Shown here: in pieces, positions 48,373-59,400 of the stretch
How positions within the stretch are numbered: the stretch's first letter is position 1
How the letters are laid out: each line of letters begins with the position of its first letter
Assembly (NCBI GenBank): GCA_944989445.1
Contig: CALYLW010000700.1
Coordinates: 602,889 to 666,888 of the forward strand
Origin: Ampullaceana balthica
Lineage: Eukaryota; Mollusca; Gastropoda; Lymnaeidae
DNA length: 64,000 nucleotides
Direction of reading: 5' to 3'
Made by a program: the position numbers and the translations under genes
Notes under the pieces: generated by a model
Seen by the model: only the letters and a program-made list of their open reading frames with translations
Told to the model about the DNA's origin: nothing
Databases searched by the model: none

Positions 48373-49567
48373 CAAGGAGGTTTGATAAACTGGAGGTGGC
48401 GTCTGCTATCAGATGGTCGCTAGCGGGTGAAGCCAGTGGGCGGAGAGTGGGGGGAGCCTATCGCCATATTGTTAGACTCAAAACATTCCACCAGCTTTCA
48501 TTACCATACGGTATACCAGTTTTCTCATTCTCAATGAGCTTCGTATTTTGTCATCTCGTTTTTTCTATAGTCTGCTAAGAAAAAAGTTCATTTCTGGTGG
48601 TCTAGATATTCTATTAAGGTCAATTACAAAGAGCTGTAATGTATGTAAGGTTAATTATTCGGTCAGCTGATCGAGGGCTACAGAGCCTGGTCTTATATAA
48701 ATAATACGCTAACTATATCGAAATGAAGTTCTACTGCTATACATAATTATAAAGAACGTACAAACAGGTCAACACATTTATTAACATTACGGGGGTCAGC
48801 AGAGGACTTTCTTAGTGTATCATTTATATTGTGGCTTTGGGTGGGCTCGATCCCACGACCCTCAACTTTGTGAGGCGAGCGCACTACTGGCTTCGCTATC
48901 CAGTCGCTCTATCTTATGTAGTTAAGTAATATCTATACTTTTAACTTTTGAACTAAATATTTTCTTCGCGTATTGAAATTGTTTTACTATATTTTGCATG
49001 GATTTGAACGATTTCATGATCAACGCTTATTAATTTGTTTATTTTGTTCTATATTAATAATTTAATGTATTACTTAATTTGTAACTTAACTTATTTTATA
49101 GTATAATTATAATATTCACAATAGACAGTTTTAAAATTATAAGAATAAATAAGATATAAATATAACACGTGAGACAAGCAACATTTTTATTTTTAAGTTC
49201 GCAAATCAACTCACAACTGCAACTGCCCATTTAAAGTTCAATGGAAAAAAACAAACAAAGAATATAAAATTATTAAAATGATATAACTTATATCATATTT
49301 TTAAAATGTTTAAATCTAAATACTGAATTGAAAGTATTGAATGATTGACTACTGGTAACCTACTAGTCAATGACGAAGAAGTTGAAAATGAAAGCCAACA
49401 CTGAGCCTGTGCCAGTTACCAAGGCTCCCGTTCAAAATATTACAATAATATAACAAACACACTACACAGCTTCCAATGTTTTGAGTCGCTCAAGATGGCT
49501 GCTGCGGGTGGGGGTCTGGCTTCAGCCTAGTGACGTCACGCCGCCTCCAGTTAATCAAACCTCCTTG
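48373..49567. mobile_element. TIR transposon, 1195 bp, with perfect 8-bp duplication
   Basis: Left CAAGGAGGTTTGATAAACTG continuing GAGGTGGCG; the right end in reverse complement is CAAGGAGGTTTGATTAACTG continuing GAGGCGGCG, 27 of 29 identical. The flanks GTAATAAG (48365-48372 and 49568-49575) are identical. It splits a dispersed repeat. The 8-bp duplication allows hAT or P superfamilies; the CAAGG ends are not a usual hAT sequence. No transposase frame; it carries a SINE head. Confidence 0.92.
48830..48912 (-). mobile_element. tRNA-derived SINE head (minus), nested
   Basis: The reverse complement reads GATAGCGAAGCCAGTAGTGC (A box region) and GTGGGATCGAGCCC (B box). It matches the head at 36181-36262 and lies inside the 1195-bp transposon. 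Confidence 0.65.
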
Positions 49568-49575
49568 GTAATAAG

Positions 49576-50097
49576 TAATTCTGAAACTAAAAACACAATA
49601 TGACGTCATATCCCCTCACTCTACATCACACCAAGAATGTGTCAGTAGAATGCGCACCACACGACGTTCTAACATAAGCATTCACAAAGCGGGAAAACTC
49701 CATTAACTATCATTCTAGATTGCATGAAAGTAATTTCAAATCAATAATTTTGAAACCAAACAAAAAAATTGCTTCTAAAATTACGGGAGTCTAAAAAACA
49801 CTTAACATTTAAAAACTCCATCTCCAACATTGTGCTAAATATTATTAGCTACTGTTTGACGTTTGTCAAATATTATTAGCTACTGTTTGACGTTTGTCGA
49901 TAGATGTTATGGTTGGCGAGAAATTGACAAAATACTGATATTTTTTCGGGTCTTTTTGATTTTCCAGGAAATCCAGTAAACCTTTTCAGGATTTTTTTGC
50001 CGTTGCACATCCTTGGGACCTCCTTAGCATATTTGCAAAGACCCGAACCCTCTATCTGTTATGGTTCAGGAGGAACAGACATTTCGAATCTATAAAC
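49576..50097 (-). repeat. Dispersed repeat, main part
   Basis: Inverted relative of 57322-57840. Shared words in opposite orientation include GATTTTCCAGGAAATCCAGT, GCACATCCTTGGGACCTCCT and AAAGACCCGAACCCT. It contains a 33-bp direct duplication (TATTATTAGCTACTGTTTGA) at ~49838-49897. Confidence 0.82.
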
Positions 50098-50813
50098 GCA
50101 ATTATTCCAAGGGAAATAGCGTTAAAAACCAGAATTGAGCCACATGACACCCCTCTTCCAGAGTCGAGCATTCTTGTCTCGAAAACAAAATGAAGACACC
50201 AAAACTGATGAATAACAACACAGCAGTGTAGGAACTCGATTTGCCCTAAATTTTTCAATGAAGCAGAGATTATAGATTTTAAAAAAATGGTATTCAATTT
50301 AAATATTTTAAAAAGCAAATGCTTTTCTATAAAAAAAAATATTTTCTCCTTGATGAAATAAGTCATCTGTAAATTATTAAGTCGTCTGAACTCACAAAAA
50401 TAAAGTGTGACCAAGTCAAGTGGTGCTGTAAACTCAGAATATGTAATAAGTACACACTGTCAGCATGTAATTAAGAGGCTGTTTAAATTGTCATTTAGTG
50501 GTAGCACAGAGAATGTTTAAGTGTCATTTGATGGTGATCGAATGAATGGATTTAGGATTAGGACTAAAAAAAACAAACACACACACACAAAGCAACGTAC
50601 ATGTCGACCATAATCCTTTACATCAATTAATATAAAACACAACAGTTAAAATGTTCCCTTTATATTTTTTAACAACAAACTTTTTTGCAATGATGTGTCG
50701 AGCAGAAATCAACCAGAAATCCCTTGATCCTAATAATGCTTATAGTTAACATATTTCTGAATCAAATGATAAAAACGACGGTTTATTAAGACATTGACGG
50801 AAAAGGCTATTGC

Positions 50814-52933
50814 CAGTGCTGAATTTACCTTATATAAGCTAAACAGGCTATAGCTTAGGTATCCCACTTTCTTGGGTGGGCCCCAAAAAATTGTTTGAGT
50901 GAGCAATCGTCATATACAATTAAATATTTTGTGATTTACTCAACGCCTATTTATTTCAAAGTCATGAGAACTCACTCTGTGGAGTTTAGATCACAGAAAA
51001 GCTTCGGTAACATATCTTAAAAGCAAACATGGCCAAACAATTAACTGCTAACTAGGCCACGCAGATATCTGACCGACGCCGCACATTAGATTAAAATAAT
51101 CGTACAGCAATTTTAGTAGATTTTGCACAAAAACGGATGTTATGCAACTTAGCACACGAGTTTTGTTTTACTTTGCACACGGACCAACGAACTTAAGAAG
51201 GAACATTTGTTGTGAGGTATGTTTGACGAGATGCTGGGCTCCCTATAACATGTTTTCTAACTTTCCTAGAGATGGGTAGCCACACAGGGGAAAGTGTTGC
51301 TGAGATGGGTAGCCACACAGGGGAAAGTGTTGCTAAGATGGTGCTCAACTATCTTATACAAATAAGTGAAAAATAGATTTTAGTTATTGTCGAGGCCAGT
51401 CATAGGAAAATGCTGCCATTATATCTAGCAGACACAAAGGTATGCAAGAAATACTATTAACATTTAACAAGTGTGCTAGGTATATTCGTTGTGCTGGTCA
51501 CACTTGAATCTTGTTGATAGAGCGGCAGTTTACTGTTGTTAAAATGTAGTAAAAACAAATTGTAATTGTCCTAGAAATATACAACTTGTTTTCGTCATCT
51601 ACACATAGATGGGAAGTGCTGTTGTCATTCTTCAAGGATAATTCAAAGCTTCCAAAATCTAAGTCAGAGATGAGATATAGGAAGCACATTCAATGGCCAC
51701 AAATGCAATACTTGATGGTTATGATGGAATGATATCTGCATTGCATCAGCTGCATATTGATACTACAGAGAAAGGCGAAACAAGAAATCAAGTCATAAAC
51801 ATTTCGAATACAATGGAGGAGTTTGAATTTATGGTAATGTTATGTTTGTAGAGTTACTTGCTGGATGAATTTCACAAGAATAATCCAAAATAAGACCTCC
51901 AAATTAGTCTCGATGTATGTAGGAAGTTTTATGCTTCACTTTCAGATTTTGTTAAATGTTCCAGGGATAGGTTCGATCCTTTTGAAGAAAAGGCAACGAA
52001 AAATTACTAGATGTTAATTAAAAGAAATGCAGATATAGACGAATGCATAGCAAAATAATCAAGATGATGCTATAAATAACTTTGAGCAAATAGACAATTT
52101 CAGAAAAAAAATTATACCTGTAATGTATTCATTAGAGTCAAATCTGACACAGATGGCCTCAGTATACAATGATGTTGCAAAACAGCTTTCATTCTTAAGA
52201 AAATTAGAAGCTACAGAAGAAGAGATTTGTGAAAGAATTTGTGCTTTATGCCAAGCATATCCTGAATATGTTGAAATGAATCTTGTTCTTGTAGGAAAAT
52301 TCAAGCATTTTCATCAATATAATAGACAAAGTCAATCCCATGGTTCAGCGGAACATGCTATTTGGACAGACATCATAACCCGTGTAGGATAATATTTAAC
52401 GATTGTGTGCAATCAGCTTGATGTAAAAGCAATTTTGAGATTGTTTCTTAGTATGATGTTTGCAAATTGATCTGGAAAAAGATCTTTTATCAGCCGAAGA
52501 GGATAAAAATGAATTTAGAACAACAATGCCTCAAAATAAATTATGTTATTATGCATAGAAAGTGACAAACTACGCAGTTTATCATTTCATGATGTCAACG
52601 GTGACCTAGTTCTGTCGCAGGCGAAAACGAAAATAATTTATTTTTATATAAATCCTTAGTCCGTATAACATTTTTCAAATGATGAGATAATGTGCCTTCG
52701 TTAATTGCGTCCTTTAAAGACATTTTTTAAAAACCAGAGTGGGCAGTTTAAAAAATTTATTATGAATGAAAATGATTTAAAATTAAATATTTTTTTACTG
52801 TCTGTCTATACACGTCTTAATTATATTTCAGGTATCCGTTAATCATATTTGGCACTGACATAGAATACCTGTACTTCAAAAGGGCCCCATATCTCAAATA
52901 GCTTAGGGCCCGCTCAAGTCTATTCTGGCCCTG
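50814..52933 (+). mobile_element. Complete but decayed hAT transposon, 2.1 kb
   Basis: Ends CAGTGCTGAATTTACC and GTCTATTCTGGCCCTG are inverted, with GGGCCC words just inside both. The 8-bp flanks are GCTATTGC (50806-50813) and GCTACTGC (52934-52941), one mismatch. The interior holds a plus-strand transposase relic. A 33-bp duplication starting GAGATGGGTAGCCACACAGG lies at ~51266-51334. Confidence 0.88.
51693..52640 (+). pseudogene. hAT transposase relic (ZMYM/DUF4371-like type)
   Basis: Broken plus-strand segments read ATNAILDGYDGMISALHQLH, FHKNNPK, a stop, LQISLDVCRKFYASLSDFVK, SRDRFDPFEEKA, then LFLSMMFAN, a stop, and LCIESDKLRSLSFHDVNGDL. The order fits the C-terminal half of ZMYM1-like hAT transposases, including the dimerisation segment (..IESD.LR.L.F.D...D). 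Several stops and shifts make it non-functional. The open piece at 52123-52392 is part of it. Confidence 0.72.
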
Positions 52934-53094
52934 GCTACTGCGAGATTTTTTTCGTTCCATTTTAAGAACCGTTGCTGAAAATTTAATTTTGCGCATCAAC
53001 TGAACACAGATGTGAGTTGTATCTTTGGATTATTTTTACACTTACGGTTTGAAAAAAAAAGCTGCATATTACAAAACTACACTACGCCTATCGT

Positions 53095-53119
53095 GTTCTC
53101 TCTCTCTCTCTCTCTCGCT
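53095..53119. repeat. (CT)n microsatellite
   Basis: Short CT/TCTC run in the spacer before the lectin genes. Confidence 0.9.
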
Positions 53120-53624
53120 CTCTATTTCCATCTCTTATCTTATCCGACTATCTAGTTTTCTCCACAGGGAATATCCTACACACTCCCTTAATTATAATAA
53201 AAATTTCTTGAACACTGGTTTAGATTTATGATAAAGGCTCAGCACATACAATCTTATGCGATATGAAGAGACAGAACAGAGATGAGACAAGGACTCTAAC
53301 TTTCTCGGCGTTCTAACATTAAGTTTAGCCGAACTGGTGTCTAAATTAGTAAATGTGTCCGATGGTCTCGTGAACGCTGTTCGAGATTGCTAAAAGAGAC
53401 ACAAACAATGGGCTTATCAGCAATGATTTTGATAAGGGTCAAGGAACACGTGGAAGGCATCACCGTTTCGATTTGGTCGCGGATTGTTTAGTGTTTAACG
53501 GTGCCCCAACCATACATTGCAAGATAGAATTACAAGAAAGAGAGATAAGATTTCGATCTTATTTCTTTTCTTTTGTAAGGTGGGAAAAGAGTGGGTGGTG
53601 GTTGTGGAGGAAGGAGGGATGAGG

Positions 53625-53633
53625 TATAATAAA
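53625..53633 (+). promoter_or_regulatory. Candidate TATA box of the first Ig/H-lectin gene
   Basis: TATAATAAA in GAGGTATAATAAATGGGC, 136 bp before the ATG at 53769. It is placed plausibly for a 5' UTR of ~110 nt. Inference from position and sequence only. Confidence 0.35.
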
Positions 53634-53768
53634 TGGGCAAAGTGAATCTCGGCGGCAGCGTCATTCCATCCCAGGATACGCCTTACAATAAGTTGACGTA
53701 AGTTGACGCCTAGACTTAAGACGGAGTTGGCGAGCGTAGTTTAGTTCCATTTCAGCATTTTCAACACC

Positions 53769-54009
53769 ATGGACATGGCGTATAAATGTGTGCTACTGTT
53801 GACCGTTGGAATGGCTGTCTGTTGTACAGGTTTGTGACATAGGGGTGAGGGGGGGGGTTCTATTGTGCTTTTAACGAAAAATCTAGGATTGTTTTTAGAA
53901 TGCTACGCTACGACTTCGTGAAATCCGTTAGTTCACCACAGTGAGTTCCACAAAGCTCAATTGCTTGATGATATCAAGCTTCAAAAACTCATCTATCCTT
54001 TTTCGTAAG

Positions 54010-54089
<80 letters not shown>

Positions 54090-55102
54090 CCGGTATATAT
54101 ATACTTAAAGAGCTGAGAATATCATTTCCTTTTATACAATTATTGCATATTTGAAATTAAACGTACATGTACTTAATTTTCATGTTGTTTTTGTTATTTT
54201 TAGCATCCAAAGTTGTGATGACGACAAACCCCCAGACTATAATCCCAATCTTGACAAAAACTCTCAAACTCCGCTGTTCTGTGGCAAGCGAGCCGGTGCA
54301 GATCATAGGCCGCCGTGATGTCTATCCCATGTCTGAGACGTCTACGTCACAGGCTGACGTGTCCCACGTGACGTCCATCATTATCACGAGAATGAACACG
54401 GAAACAAAAATAAACGTTACTGTGGCAACGGTGTCTTCATTCGACCCGCCCACCGCTAAAGTAGACCTGGGCAAGATCTCCGTCACCGGAAGCACCAACC
54501 CGACTTCCGAAGCGGATGAGAAGGGATTTTTAGAGGTCACCTGGGACCACCCCCTGGAAGACCAAGATGGCGTCTACTTCTGCGATGTCTACGCCCTGAA
54601 CGCTCTGCTACACCCCGAATCCCTCACCGTCTCGGCGCAGGTCAAAACTTCAGCCGCCACCCTGCCGGACCTAGTCAAGTACATCTCTGAAAACGACAGG
54701 CACATCGAGACCCTGCAAGCCCGTGTCCGTCTGCTGGAGGATCAGATCTCCGCCCTTGAGCTGAAAGAACAAAACCAGACACAGGAGCTGTTCTGGAACT
54801 ATCAGACGATGAGTGACGACATCCGGCGTTTGGACGTCGTAACCAGAAACCTAACCGGTCAAAACATCCAAACCGGAAACTTTACGTGCAACGCAAATAG
54901 TGCGACGGTTAACGTCAAGTTTCACAACAGCTACGCCTCATTCCCCGACTTGTTTCTCGCCCTCAATAATATACCTAACCCCAACTACGGGTACACAATA
55001 AACCCCATAGCCCAGCTGACTACTGAAGGGTTTCAAGTAGTCTGCTCTTCGGGTTCGTCTAGCTATCCTTACGGTATTTCTTGGATGACAGTAGACAACT
55101 GA
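53769..55102 (+). CDS. Secreted Ig / coiled-coil / H-type lectin protein A
   Basis: Exons 53769-53829 and 54204-55102 (phase 1 intron, 374 bp); 319 residues. Exon 1 encodes the signal peptide MDMAYKCVLLLTVGMAVCCT. Exon 2 carries an Ig-like domain (~25-165) with Cys45 in TLKLRCS, Trp134 in VTWDHP and Cys147 in the D.DGVYFC motif. A heptad-like coiled coil follows (~175-237), then an H-type lectin domain (~240-319): GQNIQTGNFTC, VKFHNSY, P268, TTEGFQVVC and ISWMTVDN. The paired Cys249/Cys301, the GF..C word and the ISW end match Helix-type agglutinins, which bind GalNAc and form trimers. N-x-S/T sites are several. The layout is that of snail FREPs with a different head. A role in haemolymph pathogen recognition is inferred. 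A tandem paralogue lies 1.4 kb downstream. AATAAA follows the stop. Confidence 0.9.
54012..54086. repeat. (TG)(TA)n microsatellite
   Basis: A GTGTGT lead and about 33 TA dinucleotides in the intron of lectin gene A, followed by CATACCGGTATATATATA. Confidence 0.97.
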
Positions 55103-55122
55103 TAATCTCCCTTCATTATACC

Positions 55123-55128
55123 AATAAA
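55123..55128 (+). terminator. Poly(A) signal of lectin gene A
   Basis: AATAAA 20 bp after the TGA (55100-55102), which gives a very short 3' UTR. Confidence 0.65.
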
Positions 55129-55129
55129 A

Positions 55130-56485
55130 ACTTCAGAAATTAAAGTTTCAACTCTTGATTTACGTGTTTTTTTTAAACATGATAGTAAAAAACAATTATA
55201 ACGAATTCCCAAATTGTATCTTGCTTGCATTAATTTAATTATAAATATCGCAATTAAATTGATTTAGTTTAAAAAGATAATAATGGCATGATGTAAGGTT
55301 TTGAGTAATGGCTTTGAAGGCATGGTTTTCAGTAGAAGCAAAATGAAGTTAGTTGTAAGTGATTGCTTTCAGTAGAAACAAAATGATGATGATAAATGAA
55401 AAACAAAGCTTTCAGTTGAAGCAAAATGAAGATGATAATTGTATTTCTGGATAATAGTTTTAAACTCAATGGAAATGAAAAAAATCAATAGCTTAGAATT
55501 AACTCAGAGGTTCCCAAATATTTTAGATCAAGAATCTTTCTTGAGTTTTCAATAATTGACACATTGAACGTTTCATGAAAGAAATTAACATCTTAAATAA
55601 GATAAAATAATTTAGTATTACGAATGATAATTCTGTTTTAAAAAGTTTTATATAAAAATAAAACAATATTCCAAGTTTAGGAGTAAATAGTATGAACTTT
55701 AAAACTCTGGGTTAGATGTCTGACAGGATATATGAGGTTTATGCTTTTAAAGTGACGGGGTCAAACTAATTCAGCCAAAGCGTCAAATTCTATAGATGAG
55801 CTTCTGGCGAGGTCGTGAAAAGCTCAAAATCATTTGATTTTGTTGTAATATTTTATCAAGTGGGAATTTTGGTTTTGCACAATAATTATGTGTAACTGCT
55901 GTAGAAATATTTTGACAAGGAATAGTGAAAGATATTTAATAAAATGGTAAAATTCCCTCCGTGAAATGAACAATAATTCGCAAATGGTGTCTAACTGGGT
56001 TAAAATAAAACAACAAACAATAATAATAATAATAATAATAATAATAAACTATGGTTGCCCAAACAAGAATCTTTTAAAGTTACACCAACAGAACAGGAAT
56101 ACAAGAGGTAACACAACTATTTTTCGCAATAAAAATGTTTCGCTAGTAGTTTCTCTCTACATGCATTAAAAAAAATACAAAAATGTTTCACTCGATTAGG
56201 AAAGTTCGTCCGTCAAAAATCATTTAGTCTACTAATAACAATCGTTATTTGCAAGAGATAAGGAACTGGAAACGAGGCTAGATAAATAAAAATAGGAAAT
56301 CATGACAACATGTGTGTAAGATGTGCACCGCAATCTACGTTTTTGGTTTTTTAGCAGTTATTTGCTTTGAAAGAATTAAATTTACCAATTAACGTTTCTT
56401 GTCATTGAAACAGGAACAAGTTTAGACACATTTTAACTCAGAATATTTAGAAAAGACGGCAAAATTTATTTTTAGAAATCTGAAA
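55130..56485. other. Spacer between the two lectin genes
   Basis: AT-rich. It holds three diverged copies of a segment with GCTTTCAGT(A/T)GAAGCAAAATGA (~55320-55435) and an (AAT)n run at ~56018-56047. A CAGAGGTTCCCAAA word at 55505 looks like a hAT end but has no convincing partner. Confidence 0.55.
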
Positions 56486-59400
56486 ATGAGGACTTTGATG
56501 TTACTGACCGCTGTCACAATGGTTCTCTGGTTTATGGATTTCGCTTCAGGTGATATAGCTATAATATCTTATTTATAGCGGTAGAAATGATTATTTTATT
56601 TTATTTTAAAAGTTTAAATAATATAAGTCAATTCACATTTATCAAAAATAGTTATATATTTATAATAATTTATATCTAAATTGATTTATTATGAATTTTA
56701 TACACAAGTTGGTAGCAACGTGTTGGCTTTCCTGGTATTACCACGCAACCAATTCCACGCCCGAATGCCAGGCGGAAAGTAGGAAGATTTGTATGTGTTT
56801 GATCTTGTGAATGAAAAAGAAAAGTGTTTTTAAATCCGTTATATTAACTCGTGACGTCTACTCGATGCCTTGCTTGATTGCTTGCTTGAATGCCGAAAAA
56901 ACTTTGGATCGATTTTTAACCCACTTCCTCGTAAGCTAGCAAGCTAAAATTTTACAGGCAGACTCGTGCCAATAATAAAAATGACGTATCAAAATATCAG
57001 ATCGATCGAATGTACTGTAATTAAATTAATGAATTTTTAGATTATATTTATTTATCTTTATTTAGCATGTTAATTTTTGTGCCAGAGTGTCGTGGTACGT
57101 ATTATATTAAACACACTTTCCTGTCGCGCGGTAAGGTGTGTATTATATTGTCGATACTTTTTAAAAATATATTCCCGATCGGTGCGCATTATATTAAACA
57201 TGTTTTACGAGACAACTAAAATTTTGTATTCTTAGATTTTCAAGCGCTGCGTATTATTATGACCATTCTTTTAATGTCTCGTATATAAAGGATTTATAGT
57301 AAAAAACTTGGGTTTTTACGGGTTTTATAGATTCGAAATGTCTTTAACACTTGCACATGCAACTCCTCCTGAACCATACCAGATATAGGGTTCGGGTCTT
57401 TTGCAAATATGCTAAGAAGGTCCCAAGGATGTGCAACGGCAACCCGAAAAGTTTTACTAGATTTCCTGGAAAATCTAAAAATACCAAAAAAATATCAGTA
57501 TTTTTGTCAATTTCTCGCCAACTATAACATCTCTCGGGTTGAAACAAACGTCAAACACTAGCTAATAATATTTAGAACAAAGTTGGAGAGGAATTTAAAA
57601 AAAAGTCTCTTTGTTCAATTCCCGTTATTTTAGAAGCCATTTCTGAAAGCAACTGTTACATTTAGTTTCAAAATTATTGATTTGAAATGACATTTCATGT
57701 AATCTAGAATGATAGTTAATGTGGTTTTCCCGCTTTGAGAATGCTTATGTTAGATTGTTGCGTGGGCATTATATTGACACATTCTTGGTGTGATGTAGCG
57801 TTAGGGGATATGACGCCATATTGTGTTTTAGTTTCAGAAATACTTATTTGAATCGACTTTTAATGTAATCTAGAATGATTACCCTTGCTAAACAATCTGA
57901 AATTCCTTTTTGGAAATTCAGTTTAAATACTCATTCGAGTTTTTATTTCTTGTTTTTATTTATCCCAATGTTCATCTTGGTGTAGCAGTAAAGTGTTGTT
58001 GCGTTTCATTTTCAAGTTAGAATTTAACTCACCATGTATTATTATTAATTTGCTCTTTGTTCTTCTACCCTCTAGTGCTTCTAGGTTAAATAATTTAATT
58101 TAAATAACGGAGTTACTCTAGTCAGTTGTGAATATTCAATTATAATGAATTTTAGAGATCTTTTTTTAAATTTGCGCCAATTTCTCTTTGCTTTATTTGG
58201 TACGTGAGTGCCATACAGACATGTATATAGGAGTATAGGTGTGAGCAATTAAGGAATAATCTTTGTTGTATGTTGTTATTAAATTTGAAAACATTTCTTT
58301 TTATTTAAACTAAAGTTTTGTTTGATTCTTTTATCATTTCATTATTATGAGAATTTCTTGAATCCATTGATGTAAGGGACTACAGATGCCAAATAATTAA
58401 CATATTTTTTGAGTTAACTAGAAAAGTGAACTTTATCAAATGATTTTGAGAAGTCTATTAACATTGTAATATTTGTATCTGTAAGATCTATTAATTGAGT
58501 TTCAAATGATCTGTTTTTTCCTAATGCCGAGTTGATGTGGATGCAGGACAATTTATTTGTTTACGTGATTGAATATATTACTATATATTATGTTTTCTAA
58601 TAAGGTACAAGTTATACTAGTAAGAGAAACAGGTCTATAGTAACAGGTCTGTTTTATCTACTTTTTAAATAGAAGGGTAAGGCTAGCGTGTTTCGAAACA
58701 TGGGGCACTTTACCCTGGTTATAGGGGCTTAGTCTTTAAAGTTTGGGGATAGCTCCTTGTTTAGTTCTTTGATTAGTCAACCTGGTAATTACGGAGATCC
58801 CTCTTTTGTGTTTATGATATATACATACCGGTATGTATTTGAGTGGTTGGCAAATTATGTTCTAAGTTGTTAAAGTTTTATAAATGGAGATAGGTAGCTG
58901 TGAGTGAATGTAATGAGATTGGATACATGCAATTGCCATTACACAAATGTCTGTGTAATCAGCTAAGTCACCACAGGGCCATTACAAGATGTTTGTTAAA
59001 AGCTTTTGCCAAAATATTCAAACGATATAAGTTATACAACAACTTACAGTTATTGATTGGAGAATGAAACGGTCTAAAAAAGAGAGGGGAATTGTTAAGC
59101 CTAACACAAGTTAACAGTAACTTAAGCTATCTTTTAAAAGTAATTTTAGCTATCTTTAGAGTTAGAAAATCACCATCACATTATTATCTATAGCACGACA
59201 TCTATACATTTCATTCCCGGTCGGCGTGTTAGCCTTCTACATCAAGGTTTCTGTTTAAGTACTGTCATTGCTGCCATGCAGATGAGCATTCTTTCCCGAT
59301 GTCACGCCCTTTGTTGTCTCCCTCTTTTAACTATTGAGATTATTATGGGCTTGTCTTCTAACCACCTCTCAAAAATCAACACTCAGCTCTGGGGGAAACA

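Noticed and set aside
55505..55715. hAT element with CAGAGGTTCCCAAA and TTAAAACTCTG ends
   Set aside because: End similarity is only a few bases and the flanking 8-mers do not match.
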